From Bacteroidetes bacterium RIFCSPLOWO2_12_FULL_35_15 (GTDB lineage: Bacteria; Bacteroidota; Bacteroidia; 2-12-FULL-35-15), in contig MEPB01000069.1 of assembly GCA_001769385.1 (NCBI GenBank), positions 1 to 64,000 of the forward strand: a DNA stretch of 64,000 nt, read 5' to 3'. Position 1 is the stretch's first letter. Each line of letters opens with the position of its first letter. Of this stretch, positions 36,959 through 46,132 are shown piece after piece. Below the pieces are notes generated by a model. It saw only the letters and a list, made by a program, of their open reading frames with translations, was not told where the DNA came from and searched no databases. The position numbers and the translations under genes were made by a program.

Positions 36959-38016
36959 TGGCCTATCTCACAATTGAAAATATACAACTATCTGCAATAG
37001 CTGCTTGTGTTCCTAAAAACAGAGAAAGCAATGCCCATTATGATTGGATATCTGAAAAGGAAAGGGATCTTTTAATTAAAACAACCGGCATTGAATACAG
37101 ACGCATTGCGCCAAAACAGATCACAACCTCAGATATGTGTTTTGCTTCTGCTGAAGCATTGATCAATGAATTAAATATTGATCGTAAGGAGATCGAAGTA
37201 GTAATATTTGTATCTCAATCACCTGATTTTTTTTTACCGGCAACAAGTATAATTCTTCAAGATAAATTACAGTTGAGCAAAACAACAATGGCTTTTGATA
37301 TTCAATTAGGTTGTTCGGGTTATGTTTACGGACTTTCAGTAATATCCAGCTTAATGAATAACGGGAAATTTAAGAAAGGACTTTTATTAGTGGGTGACAA
37401 ATCAAGTTTTTCGCCATCAAAAAAAGATAAAAGTACGTATCCTATTTTTGGTGATGCCGGTACTGCAACATTATTAGAATATGATCCGTTTGCACAAAAA
37501 ATGGATTTCAATTTACAAAGCGATGGTTCAGGTTACAAAGCAATAATAATTCCTGATGGAGGTATGAGAAACCCTTACTCAGATGAGTCGGATAAAATGA
37601 TAGAAACCAGTCCGGGAATTATTCGGAACAGAAAAAATTTAATGCTTGATGGAATTGAAGTGTTTAATTTTTCACTGAGAGAAGCTGCCCCTAATATTTT
37701 TAATCTTTTGAAATATAATAAAACTGAAATAAATGAGTATGATTTTTTTGTGTTTCATCAGGCAAATAAATTAATGAATGAAAGTATTCGAAAAAAATTA
37801 AAAGTTGAACCCGACAAAGTTCCATACTCTTTACAAAAATATGGAAATACAAGTTCTGCATCCATTCCACTTACCATTGTTACAGAGTTGGCAGATAAAT
37901 TAAAAAATAGTAAAGCGGAAGTTATTCTTTCTGCATTTGGAGTTGGATTATCATGGGCATCAGCTGCTTTAACATTAAATAAATTAAAATGTTTACCACT
38001 AATTGAAATTGAATAA
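36958..38016 (+). CDS. 3-oxoacyl-ACP synthase III family protein (second copy)
   Basis: 352 residues, a paralogue of the gene two positions upstream. The triad is intact: Cys119 in LGCSGYVYG, His267 in FHQAN, Asn297 in YGNTSSAS. Both KAS III proteins share the stretch GCSGYVYGLS and a SPSKKDKST or FHKKDKSS segment. The ATG overlaps the ACP stop by one base and its own stop overlaps the SDR start in the same way, so translation is coupled. Two active KAS III enzymes with one ACP suggest two successive condensations or different starter units. Confidence 0.92.
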   Translation: MAYLTIENIQLSAIAACVPKNRESNAHYDWISEKERDLLIKTTGIEYRRIAPKQITTSDMCFASAEALINELNIDRKEIEVVIFVSQSPDFFLPATSIILQDKLQLSKTTMAFDIQLGCSGYVYGLSVISSLMNNGKFKKGLLLVGDKSSFSPSKKDKSTYPIFGDAGTATLLEYDPFAQKMDFNLQSDGSGYKAIIIPDGGMRNPYSDESDKMIETSPGIIRNRKNLMLDGIEVFNFSLREAAPNIFNLLKYNKTEINEYDFFVFHQANKLMNESIRKKLKVEPDKVPYSLQKYGNTSSASIPLTIVTELADKLKNSKAEVILSAFGVGLSWASAALTLNKLKCLPLIEIE

Positions 38017-38765
38017 TGACACCTTTCCATTTACATAATAAAACTATTTTGGTAACCGGAGCTTCTTCGGGAATTGGAAGGCAGATAGCCTTAAGTATTT
38101 GCGAAATGGGCGGAAATGTTGTTATTACAGCGCGGGATAAAAAGCGATTGGAAGAAACGTTTAAAAATTTAAAAGGGAAAAACAATAGTAGCATTACTGC
38201 GGACTTGCTAAATCAGAATGATTTGAGCGCTTTGGTAAACCATATTCCGATGCTTGATGGAATTGTTCATTGTGCCGGTATTGTAAAACCATTTCCAGTA
38301 AAATTTTTATCAGAAGAAAAAATACAAGAAACGTTTCAAACAAATTATAATATTCAGGTGATTTTAATGGCTCAGATAACACGTCAAAAAAAAATAAATA
38401 AAAACGCTTCCATTGTTTTTCTTTCATCTATTTCAGCTACCCATCCCCATAAAGGAGGAGCCCTTTACTCCGCTTCTAAAGCTGCCATTGAATCACTAAG
38501 TAAAGTAATAGCCTTGGAGTTTTATCCGCAAGGAATCCGGTCAAATTGCTTATCACCTGCAATGGTTAAAACACCTATGTATGATTATGCAGAAAAAGGT
38601 GCCTCCAAAGAAACCTTGGATGAACATGTAAATAAATATCCTTTAGGAATAGGCTCACCGGCAGATGTTGCCAATGCAGCAGTGTTCTTATTGTCAGATG
38701 CTTCAAAATGGATCACTGGAATAACAATTACTCTTGATGGAGGGTTTTTATTGGGAGGAATATAA
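38016..38765 (+). CDS. SDR-family reductase, FabG-like
   Basis: 249 residues, a classical short-chain dehydrogenase. The nucleotide-binding motif TGASSGIG is at 14-21, the catalytic Ser near 138 (FLSSIS), and Tyr151 and Lys155 in YSASK. An Arg at 40 after the second strand (TARDKKR) suggests NADPH. In this context it most likely reduces a 3-oxoacyl-ACP made by the neighbouring KAS III enzymes to the 3-hydroxyacyl form; a sugar substrate cannot be excluded. Its start overlaps the preceding stop and it ends one base before the glycosyltransferase. Confidence 0.92.
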   Translation: MTPFHLHNKTILVTGASSGIGRQIALSICEMGGNVVITARDKKRLEETFKNLKGKNNSSITADLLNQNDLSALVNHIPMLDGIVHCAGIVKPFPVKFLSEEKIQETFQTNYNIQVILMAQITRQKKINKNASIVFLSSISATHPHKGGALYSASKAAIESLSKVIALEFYPQGIRSNCLSPAMVKTPMYDYAEKGASKETLDEHVNKYPLGIGSPADVANAAVFLLSDASKWITGITITLDGGFLLGGI

Positions 38766-38766
38766 A

Positions 38767-39693
38767 ATGAAGGAACAATATATATCCATAGTAATACCTG
38801 TTTATAACAGCGAAATAACACTAAGAGAATTGTACTCGCGTATTGATGCCATCTTCTTTGACCTTCAAAAAAAATTTCAATTAATACTGATTGATGATGG
38901 TAGTAGTGACACTAGCTGGAACATAATTGAGGAATTACAAAAACAATATCCAGAGAAGATACTGGCTGTTAGATTTGCCAAAAATTATGGACAACATAAT
39001 GCAATTTTGTGCGGGTTTAATTATTGCATCGGGGATATCATTATTACTATGGATGATGATTTGCAGCACCCTCCGGAGGAAATGAAAAAGCTCTTGAAGA
39101 AACATGAAGAAACAGGTGCAGATGTTGTTTACGGAATGCCAATCGATAAAAAACATTCTGTTTTACGGAATGCAGGAAGTAATTTCTTAAAAAAAACTTC
39201 TGAGTTTGCGTCCGAAAAAAATGTCGGAGGGTCTTCATTTCGACTTCTAAAAAAAGATATTGTACTTGAAATAAAAAGTAACCACAATTATAACTTTTTA
39301 TATTTAGATGCGACCATTAATCACTATACTTTTAATATCGAACATGTTGATGTTGAACATCATTATCGGAAATCCGGGAAATCAGGATACACAATTGGAA
39401 AATTGATTTCGATGTACTTTAATATTCTTATAAATTATTCTGCTACACCTTTAAAATTAATGACCTATGGAGGCTTGCTATCTGCTCTACTCGCATTTTT
39501 ATTCGGGCTTCATTTTATATACAGAAAAATAATGTATAATGTCCCACTTGGCTATACCTCTTTAATAGTGAGTATTTTGTTTAGCACCGGGTTGATTTTA
39601 TTCTGCCTCGGAATTATTGGGCAGTATCTCTATAAACTTTATCAAATGCAAAATCAAAAACCGTCTTATTTTATTAAAAGTATTTTAAAATGA
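38767..39693 (+). CDS. Polyprenyl-phosphate-type glycosyltransferase, GT2
   Basis: 308 residues from the ATG at 38767; an earlier in-frame start at 38734 lies inside the SDR gene. GT-A domain with IVIPVYNSE near the N-terminus, LIDDGSSD and the metal-binding MDDDLQHPPEEM. Two membrane helices at the C-terminus (roughly 228-250 and 257-285) place it with the DPM1/ArnC/GtrB-like enzymes that make polyprenyl-phosphate sugars on the cytoplasmic face. Overlaps the GNAT gene by four bases (ATGA). It probably loads the sugar to be acylated, or one already acylated, onto undecaprenyl phosphate. Confidence 0.9.
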   Translation: MKEQYISIVIPVYNSEITLRELYSRIDAIFFDLQKKFQLILIDDGSSDTSWNIIEELQKQYPEKILAVRFAKNYGQHNAILCGFNYCIGDIIITMDDDLQHPPEEMKKLLKKHEETGADVVYGMPIDKKHSVLRNAGSNFLKKTSEFASEKNVGGSSFRLLKKDIVLEIKSNHNYNFLYLDATINHYTFNIEHVDVEHHYRKSGKSGYTIGKLISMYFNILINYSATPLKLMTYGGLLSALLAFLFGLHFIYRKIMYNVPLGYTSLIVSILFSTGLILFCLGIIGQYLYKLYQMQNQKPSYFIKSILK

Positions 39694-40370
39694 TAATAAG
39701 AAAGTATGGTATTACTCTTACAAGATTAAAGGAAAATGATATTGACTTAGTAAGAATTAAACGTAACTCAACGGATGTTAATAATCTTATGCATTTTCGA
39801 CAATCAATTACACCCCAAATGCAAAAGGAATGGTTTAAAAGCATCAATAATATAAATAATAATTATTTTATTGTGGAGTACGATAACCGGAAAATTGGAC
39901 TTGTGAATGGGAAAAACAGTGATTACAAAAAACGTCATTCAGAAGGAGGAATGTTTCTTTGGGAAAAAAAATATTGGGGTACGGTAATTCCTGCAATGTG
40001 TTCGGTAATGATGACAGATTTTACTTTTTTAGTAAATAATTTTAAAAAAAATTATATTAAAATTTTAAGATCAAATGAAAATGCAATAAATTATAACAAG
40101 CAATTAGGGTATGTTCTAACAAATGATTATCCTTCTGATCCCGAAACCCAATGGTATGTTCTTACAAAAGAAAATTATCTTTCTAATATCCCAAAAATAA
40201 GAAAAGGAATAAAAATTATTACTGCAGATAGCGAAGCTTTATCAATTAAAAATATAAGTTTTAGGGATGATACAGAGCAGGAACTAAATTTATTATACAA
40301 ACCTTTGCCGGTTTTCGTCAAGAAAAATGTTAATCTAATATTAAAAAGGGAAAACCGTAACACGTTATAA
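39690..40370 (+). CDS. GNAT-family N-acyltransferase, PseH/FlmH-like
   Basis: 226 residues. The first 145 residues look like a GNAT domain of the PseH/WecD type that acylates amino sugars (YFIVEYDNRKIGLVNGKNSD and the later NENAINYNKQLGYVLT). The last 70 residues are an extra region without recognised family. No membrane segment. Overlaps the glycosyltransferase by four bases, so co-translation is likely. In context it could transfer the acyl chain from the ACP to a nucleotide-activated amino sugar; the usual donor for the family is acetyl-CoA, so this is inference. Confidence 0.75.
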   Translation: MIIRKYGITLTRLKENDIDLVRIKRNSTDVNNLMHFRQSITPQMQKEWFKSINNINNNYFIVEYDNRKIGLVNGKNSDYKKRHSEGGMFLWEKKYWGTVIPAMCSVMMTDFTFLVNNFKKNYIKILRSNENAINYNKQLGYVLTNDYPSDPETQWYVLTKENYLSNIPKIRKGIKIITADSEALSIKNISFRDDTEQELNLLYKPLPVFVKKNVNLILKRENRNTL

Positions 40371-40443
40371 AATTGTGCATTTTAATTTTTATTTATAATC
40401 CTTTATTGTTTCTTCTTTTAAAATTTCTGAAAAACCCGATACA

Positions 40444-41568
40444 ATGACTCCGTTAAAAAGTGCTTTTCATTTTAAAGGATTAGACGGACTAAGATGCATT
40501 GGAACGTTTATCGTTTTATTTCATCATATTGAATTAGGGAAAAATGTATTTGATATTCCATCAATTTCAAAGTACTATATGGAAACGGGAACAGGTCAGG
40601 CTTTCATGACAATGTTCTTTGTGTTGAGTGGTTTTTTAATTTTTTATTTGCTAATAAATGAAAGAAAAAAAACCGGAATTGTTGAGGTGAAAAAATTCTA
40701 TCGAAAACGGATCTCGCGTATATGGCCGGTTTATTACATACTTGTGTTGACTGTCATTTTTTTGTTTTCAAACAACAATTGGTTTTCATCCCCAACGCCT
40801 TCTGTTCATGCCGGGGACTATTATAATGTAGTCTCTCTTTATCTTTTCCACTTACCAAATTTCCGAATATTTTTTACGAGCTCTTTCGTATTATTAATTC
40901 ATTTATGGAGCTTAGGGGCAGAAGAACAATTTTATGCATTATCCCCATGGCTAATTAAAAAATCCACTAATTATTTAAAAACATTTATTTTTATTATAGT
41001 TCTTAAAGTGAGTATTAAATTAATGGTAGCTCTTGCTTACAGGACACTTCCAATCTCCTCTGAATCAATAATGTTTTTAAAGCATTTAGAGACATTTTTA
41101 TTTAAATTCCCAATAGAGGCTTTCGCTATTGGAGGAATAATTGCTTATTTATTTATTGAAAAAAAGGAAAACGTTTTAAACTATTTGTATAAACCCTATA
41201 TTCAATGGGTCAATCTATTGTTGATGCTGGCAATTGTTCCACTAAGTCATAGGTCAGAAAGCTTACAGCTTTTGGTCGCCATAAATTTTGCAATCATTAT
41301 CATAAATCTGACAGGTAACACCAAGCCATTGTTTATGCTTGACAATAAATACTCAAATTATATTGGTCAAATATCTTATGGAATATACATGTATCAAATT
41401 CCTTTGGTATATTTAATATTAAATATATTTAAACCTTATTATTCGGCAGATCATATGGTTTTATGGAACATTTTATATTACAGTACTTGCACTCTATTGT
41501 CAATGGTTACTGCAATTATTTCTTATGAATTGATTGAACGTAAATTTATTAATTGGGCAAGGAGTTAA
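40444..41568 (+). CDS. Membrane O-acyltransferase, acyltransferase_3 family (copy 1)
   Basis: 374 residues, about ten membrane helices, related to OafA. Conserved features: LDGLRCIGTFIVLFHH (motif with the catalytic His at the end of helix 1), FFVLSGFLI, and RKRISRIWPVYY. It likely moves acetyl or another acyl group across the membrane to a surface glycan. 73 bases behind the GNAT gene with no terminator, so it could belong to the same transcript. A close paralogue lies at 42921-44030 on the same strand. Confidence 0.9.
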   Translation: MTPLKSAFHFKGLDGLRCIGTFIVLFHHIELGKNVFDIPSISKYYMETGTGQAFMTMFFVLSGFLIFYLLINERKKTGIVEVKKFYRKRISRIWPVYYILVLTVIFLFSNNNWFSSPTPSVHAGDYYNVVSLYLFHLPNFRIFFTSSFVLLIHLWSLGAEEQFYALSPWLIKKSTNYLKTFIFIIVLKVSIKLMVALAYRTLPISSESIMFLKHLETFLFKFPIEAFAIGGIIAYLFIEKKENVLNYLYKPYIQWVNLLLMLAIVPLSHRSESLQLLVAINFAIIIINLTGNTKPLFMLDNKYSNYIGQISYGIYMYQIPLVYLILNIFKPYYSADHMVLWNILYYSTCTLLSMVTAIISYELIERKFINWARS

Positions 41569-42019
41569 ATCCTATTTAATAGCTGAATTGAATTTCAGTA
41601 CATCAATATCAATTGTTTCCCATACAGAATGAGGATGGGGTAAATTTCAAGAATGGCTCGAATATGTTTTATCGCTAATCTTGATTCACAATAAGGAAGA
41701 CCTGTTTTTTAGTTTTTTTTAATCAGTTTATACCAATTACAAATATATTTTGTCCAACAAATTATCTGCGCACCGTCTTCGACAAACTCTGACGGACTTC
41801 ACACATTGGATCATTTTATAAATATGGGAGGTATTACTCATTTGTAAAAAACAAAAAAATTAGCACTACTGAAACGAACCCTTATCAATAAAAAATATTA
41901 GTTTTACTGATGATGTAATTTATTGTAAACGCTTTTGTTGAGTTTGAAAATAACCTTGAATAAAAATTCTGTGATGGAACAGACAGACCGTTGTAATTTT
42001 TAATAAAAACTTTTATATT
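41569..42019. other. 451-base spacer, possible remnant region
   Basis: No ORF of useful length on either strand. Near 41776 is CCGTCTTCGACAAACTCTGACGG, a 5-bp inverted repeat that resembles the CTTCGACTACGCTCAGG sequence near 63193. Its length in an otherwise compact island suggests decayed sequence, but nothing can be identified. Confidence 0.4.
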
Positions 42020-42844
42020 TTGCTTACCCGAATTTTATTCATTTTAAAACAGAAGGCACGAAAAATTATTGTTCAATTAGGATATTTTTCAAAACCCAAT
42101 TTCCTTGTTGTTGGTGCACAAAAATCAGGAACAAGTGCTTTGTTTAATATTTTGAAACAACATTCAAAAATTTCGGGTGCTATTCGAAAAGAAATTCATT
42201 TTTTTGATAATGATAAAAATTTTCCTTGTACTGATTTTAGTACCTATCATTTGTATTTCCCATTTTCTTACGAAGTTCCTAAAGGAAATTTAATTTTTGA
42301 AGCTACACCATCGTATTTATTTAAACCTAAAGTTGCTCTAAGAATATTTGAATATAATCAGGACATGAAAATTATTATATGTCTTAGGAACCCTGTTGAA
42401 AGAGCTTTGTCGGCATGGACGATGTTTCATTACGGATTTCGGAATCATAAAAAATATTCTCATTTGTACGATGAAAGGTCATTTCCCGTGGCCATCGAAG
42501 AGGAGTTAAAAGATTTAAATAATTGCCCATTTAATTCTCCTAAACCACCTTACCTGCAAACAGGAATTTATCATACACAGATCAAAAAATATTTTGAACT
42601 TTTTCCAAGAAAAAACATTTTAATACTTGAACATAGTGACCTAAATAATAAACATGATCAGACAATAAAAGAGATATGTGATTTTTTGAATGTGCCGGAT
42701 GAAAAATTGCCTCAGTTGCGTCTGAACACAAGTTTAAAGGATAACAAAAAGGAGTATGATGAACAAGTAGAGATTTTGAGAAAATTTTACAAACCGCATA
42801 ATGAATTATTATATAAATTAATTGGCAAAAATTATAATTGGTAA
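42020..42844 (+). CDS. Sulfotransferase (heparan N-sulfotransferase-like)
   Basis: 274 residues, cytoplasmic PAPS-dependent sulfotransferase fold. The 5'-phosphosulfate loop is GAQKSGTSALF (about 31-41) and the 3'-phosphate site is IICLRNPVERALSAW (about 117-131). The order and spacing resemble the sulfotransferase_1 group that includes heparan sulfate N-sulfotransferases, so a sugar hydroxyl or amine is the likely acceptor. The start is probably TTG at 42020, because no ATG precedes the P-loop. It lies between two paralogous acyltransferases on the same strand. PAPS synthesis genes are not in the window. Confidence 0.88.
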   Translation: MLTRILFILKQKARKIIVQLGYFSKPNFLVVGAQKSGTSALFNILKQHSKISGAIRKEIHFFDNDKNFPCTDFSTYHLYFPFSYEVPKGNLIFEATPSYLFKPKVALRIFEYNQDMKIIICLRNPVERALSAWTMFHYGFRNHKKYSHLYDERSFPVAIEEELKDLNNCPFNSPKPPYLQTGIYHTQIKKYFELFPRKNILILEHSDLNNKHDQTIKEICDFLNVPDEKLPQLRLNTSLKDNKKEYDEQVEILRKFYKPHNELLYKLIGKNYNW

Positions 42845-42920
42845 TTATTTTTCGATTTCAGGATCTTTATTTTCCAAAATGACAATGAACTAATTTTCTC
42901 AATTTTGAAAAAATAATAAT

Positions 42921-44030
42921 GTGAGAAAAACATTTTACATACGAGGATTAGATGGCTTAAGATTTCTGGGATCCTTTTTGGTATTATTTCATCATACCGA
43001 ACGGGGAAAAACACTATTCGGATATCCTGCCGGATTGTCTTTTACCAAAGGAATTGGCGATGCTTCAATGACTTTATTTTTTACTCTGAGTGGTTTTTTG
43101 ATCACTTATATTTTGTTAAATGAAAAAAAGAAAACAGGAACCATCAGCCTCCCCAATTTTTATAAAAAACGTATCTCACGGATCTGGCCATTGTACTACC
43201 TCCTTGTTTTTTCTTCCATCTTCTTTTTTGAAAAGAGTGATTTGTTTGCTTTGCCCGGGCCTCAGGAGCCCACAGATTATCGTATAGCAATACCGCTTTA
43301 TCTATTTCAAATGCCAAATTTTCATGTTTTTTTTTCTGCTGCAATGCTGGCCGCTCTTGGCCATTTGTGGACAATTGGGGTGGAAGAACAGTTTTATGCA
43401 ATTTCACCTCTAATAATTAAGAGAACCAAAAATTTCGTAAAAGCATTTGTAATTATTATTAGCATAAAAATTTTTATAACAATTGCTTTCGCATTTTCTT
43501 TCAGGTTTTTAGCACTAACAATTGATCAGCTAAAGGATCTGAAGACTTTAAGCCGTTTTTTATATAATCTGCGATTTGAAGCTTTTGCTGTAGGTGGAAT
43601 TGCGGCATTTGTGTTTCTTGAAAAAAAGGAAAAAATATTGGACTTCATCAACAGACCTATTATTAAATATACAAATCTTGTAATTTTACTGCTGGCGATG
43701 CCTTTCGGACATTGGTCGGATACGTTGCACGTTGTTTATGCAGTATGCTTTAGTATAATCATCATTAATCTGGCAACTAAAACGACACCCGTTTTCTTTT
43801 TAGACAATAAATATATCAGGTACCTGGGTCAGATATCATACGGAATATATATGTATCAGGCACCGGTAATCTATTTGGTATCTAACTCACTTCGCCCTTA
43901 TTATTCAAGTGAGCATCTGATCTTATGGAATATTACTTATTCTGTGGCATGCTTTGCTTTATCAATAGGTATTGCAATTGTTTCATATGAACTTGTTGAA
44001 AGAAAGATCATTGCTTTGGCAAGAAAATAA
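42921..44030 (+). CDS. Membrane O-acyltransferase, acyltransferase_3 family (copy 2)
   Basis: 369 residues, about ten membrane helices. Motifs as in copy 1: LDGLRFLGSFLVLFHH, FFTLSGFLITY and KRISRIWPLYY. It can be aligned with copy 1 along its whole length, including QISYGIYMYQ near the C-terminus, so one arose from the other by local duplication with a sulfotransferase gene between them. The start is GTG at 42921. It is convergent with the glycosyltransferase at 44139-44996. Confidence 0.9.
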   Translation: MRKTFYIRGLDGLRFLGSFLVLFHHTERGKTLFGYPAGLSFTKGIGDASMTLFFTLSGFLITYILLNEKKKTGTISLPNFYKKRISRIWPLYYLLVFSSIFFFEKSDLFALPGPQEPTDYRIAIPLYLFQMPNFHVFFSAAMLAALGHLWTIGVEEQFYAISPLIIKRTKNFVKAFVIIISIKIFITIAFAFSFRFLALTIDQLKDLKTLSRFLYNLRFEAFAVGGIAAFVFLEKKEKILDFINRPIIKYTNLVILLLAMPFGHWSDTLHVVYAVCFSIIIINLATKTTPVFFLDNKYIRYLGQISYGIYMYQAPVIYLVSNSLRPYYSSEHLILWNITYSVACFALSIGIAIVSYELVERKIIALARK

Positions 44031-44138
44031 TTTGAAGAGAAAAAGCCGAAAAACATTTTATTCAGGATTTTTTTTTAATGATGTTGGTATTTTTTAAAAT
44101 TTCTTTAATAAGCAATCTTACTAGTGATAAAATTTGGT

Positions 44139-44996
44139 TTAAGTTGAAACATCTTTCAATAAAGCAATACACATTGCTTCTATGTCTTTATCAAAAAAAG
44201 CCTCTCTGGTTGAAGGATGTGTAATAGGGAATTTCATTTCCAGTGCCGTTAGCTCCGAAAATTTATTTTTTTTCTTTGTGTATGTAGCTTGCTCATCAAA
44301 GCCAATATTTTCTACCAAATTAACGGAAGGAATAATACCAATCCCTCTGTTCGCCCAGATATCCACATTCCAAGGGATATCCCATCCGATCTTATGTATG
44401 CGCAAATATTCAAAAGTATCGGTCCATGTTTTAAAATGTTCCTGACTAATATTATGAAATATTTCTTTTTTGTGAATTTGCCAGGAATCCATATCCGGAT
44501 TGTATTTTTTCCAAGCCCTTCGCCAGGTTGCCCAACCCCATGGAGGCAAAATATGGTTTGAAAAAAAATAGCTGGGATCACCTTTAGGTATTTGCTGCAG
44601 TATATTAAATCCCGAAATATGCATCACTTCAGTATCGTTAGCATAATAATCAAGTAATGTTCCGCAAAATTGAAAAAAAGAAAGATGCGGTACGCAGTCA
44701 TCTTCAAGTATTATTGCACTATCTACATTTTCAAATACCCAATTTAATCCGGTAATTGTACGTGGCACATTTCCCATGTTGTAATCAGACAGATTAGTTT
44801 TGAGATCTACATTCCAATCAATCTTATCGATAACAGTTCTGGCCTGATCGCATAATTCCTTATCAGAACTATCTTTAGGTCCATCTGCAATTATAAATAG
44901 TTGTGAAGGTTTAATTTTTTTTATCACAGAAAAGACTTTTTCTGTCTTTTCCGGACGGTTATAAATGATTAAAACAACCGGGAAATTAAAATTCAT
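44139..44996 (-). CDS. Glycosyltransferase, GT-A type
   Basis: 285 residues, no membrane segment. Starts FPVVLIIYNRPEKTEKVF, then LFIIADGPKD and a metal-binding AIILEDDCVPH (about 94-104), followed by WGWATWRRAW, a pattern seen in GNT-I-like glycosyltransferases of bacterial glycan loci. Donor and acceptor unknown. It follows two sulfotransferase genes on the same strand with a 26-base gap, so the three probably form an operon. Confidence 0.8.
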   Translation of the reverse strand: MNFNFPVVLIIYNRPEKTEKVFSVIKKIKPSQLFIIADGPKDSSDKELCDQARTVIDKIDWNVDLKTNLSDYNMGNVPRTITGLNWVFENVDSAIILEDDCVPHLSFFQFCGTLLDYYANDTEVMHISGFNILQQIPKGDPSYFFSNHILPPWGWATWRRAWKKYNPDMDSWQIHKKEIFHNISQEHFKTWTDTFEYLRIHKIGWDIPWNVDIWANRGIGIIPSVNLVENIGFDEQATYTKKKNKFSELTALEMKFPITHPSTREAFFDKDIEAMCIALLKDVST

Positions 44997-45022
44997 TTCT
45001 AGAAGAATTATTGTAACTCAAA

Positions 45023-46132
45023 TTAATCTTTTCTGTATTTGGCACCTATTTCGTTGTACTTATTAAAGTACCCGAATTTAGTATATAGTTTTTTCGAAAC
45101 AGCTCTTGAAATGTCACGCACCTTCATTGGAAGCCTATAATAAAGTTTATTGATCAGGTAATTTGTAAAAAGGATCAAGTTGCTTTTATTTGCAGAAAAA
45201 AAATAAGATAATCTCTGCACATTTGATGATGGAAAATAGTTGTATTTTTTAGCATAATCCCCTGTAATATAATCTATAACTTCAATTTCTGAAATAGTCA
45301 ATTCATTTTTCCATTTATCAATTCGTTCGGTATTGATCGGATTTAACAAATTTACGTGAATTTTATCAACGATACCAGTCATTACGTCATTATTAGTGCG
45401 TTCATCATTAAAAATTCTGCGAGTAGTTTTATGAAAATTAAGTACGTTGGAATCAAATGAAATAGTTAAAAACTCAAAGAGTTCAGATAGATATTTTTCA
45501 GGATTGGTTACCAGATCTTCATAACGCAAAGTGTAAAAAAGGGTAGGGTGTTTAATTTTGTAATAATCAATATACCTGTTATGTCTTTTCCAGCTTTGCG
45601 CCAGTCGGGCAACATTTTTAATCTTAAATGCTTTTCTGGTAGAAATTACATTATCTCTGTAATCACGTATTATATGTATGAATTTTGCATTTGGAAACAG
45701 TTCAGTTAATTCATTGATAAAAAAGCTGTAGATTGGGTTTTTATCCGCAAGCAAGGATGTTTTTTCTTTTGGAAAAGGAGAAGAAACAGACAAATAGACA
45801 AGCTTACAAAGTATTGAAAAATCAAGTTGTCTTAATGGGTATGAATTAAAAAGTTTTTTTAAATTATCGGCATTTATTTTCCATAAAAATGAAAATCGTA
45901 CATCCGTATAAAGATCAATAATAAATTCATCTAATTTTTCAGTGGTCCATTTATTTACCGTTGAATATTTCTGTTTTAAATGGATTACAAAGGGGGATTC
46001 ATTTGCCGTTAGTACTTCCGGATTAGCATCTAAAATAGTTTGCAATAAGGATGTCCCAGACCGACCTTTCCCAACTATAAAAACGATGGGCAAATTTTTT
46101 ATTTCTTCAATGGTCAGCAATTTATCAGACAT
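45023..46132 (-). CDS. Sulfotransferase (second in tandem)
   Basis: 369 residues. PAPS-binding elements: FIVGKGRSGTSLLQTIL (about 18-34) and FIHIIRDYRDNVISTRKAF (about 152-170). Related to the protein encoded by the gene directly before it on the strand, with which it abuts exactly: its ATG starts on the base after the upstream stop codon. The C-terminal 60 residues are basic and may dock on membrane. Substrate is probably a glycan, given the neighbours. Confidence 0.87.
   Translation of the reverse strand: MSDKLLTIEEIKNLPIVFIVGKGRSGTSLLQTILDANPEVLTANESPFVIHLKQKYSTVNKWTTEKLDEFIIDLYTDVRFSFLWKINADNLKKLFNSYPLRQLDFSILCKLVYLSVSSPFPKEKTSLLADKNPIYSFFINELTELFPNAKFIHIIRDYRDNVISTRKAFKIKNVARLAQSWKRHNRYIDYYKIKHPTLFYTLRYEDLVTNPEKYLSELFEFLTISFDSNVLNFHKTTRRIFNDERTNNDVMTGIVDKIHVNLLNPINTERIDKWKNELTISEIEVIDYITGDYAKKYNYFPSSNVQRLSYFFSANKSNLILFTNYLINKLYYRLPMKVRDISRAVSKKLYTKFGYFNKYNEIGAKYRKD

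Noticed and set aside
41653-41694. Short frame MARICFIANLDSQ, which looks like the start of a glycosyltransferase
   Set aside because: Only 13 codons; too short to call a pseudogene without a matching downstream remnant.
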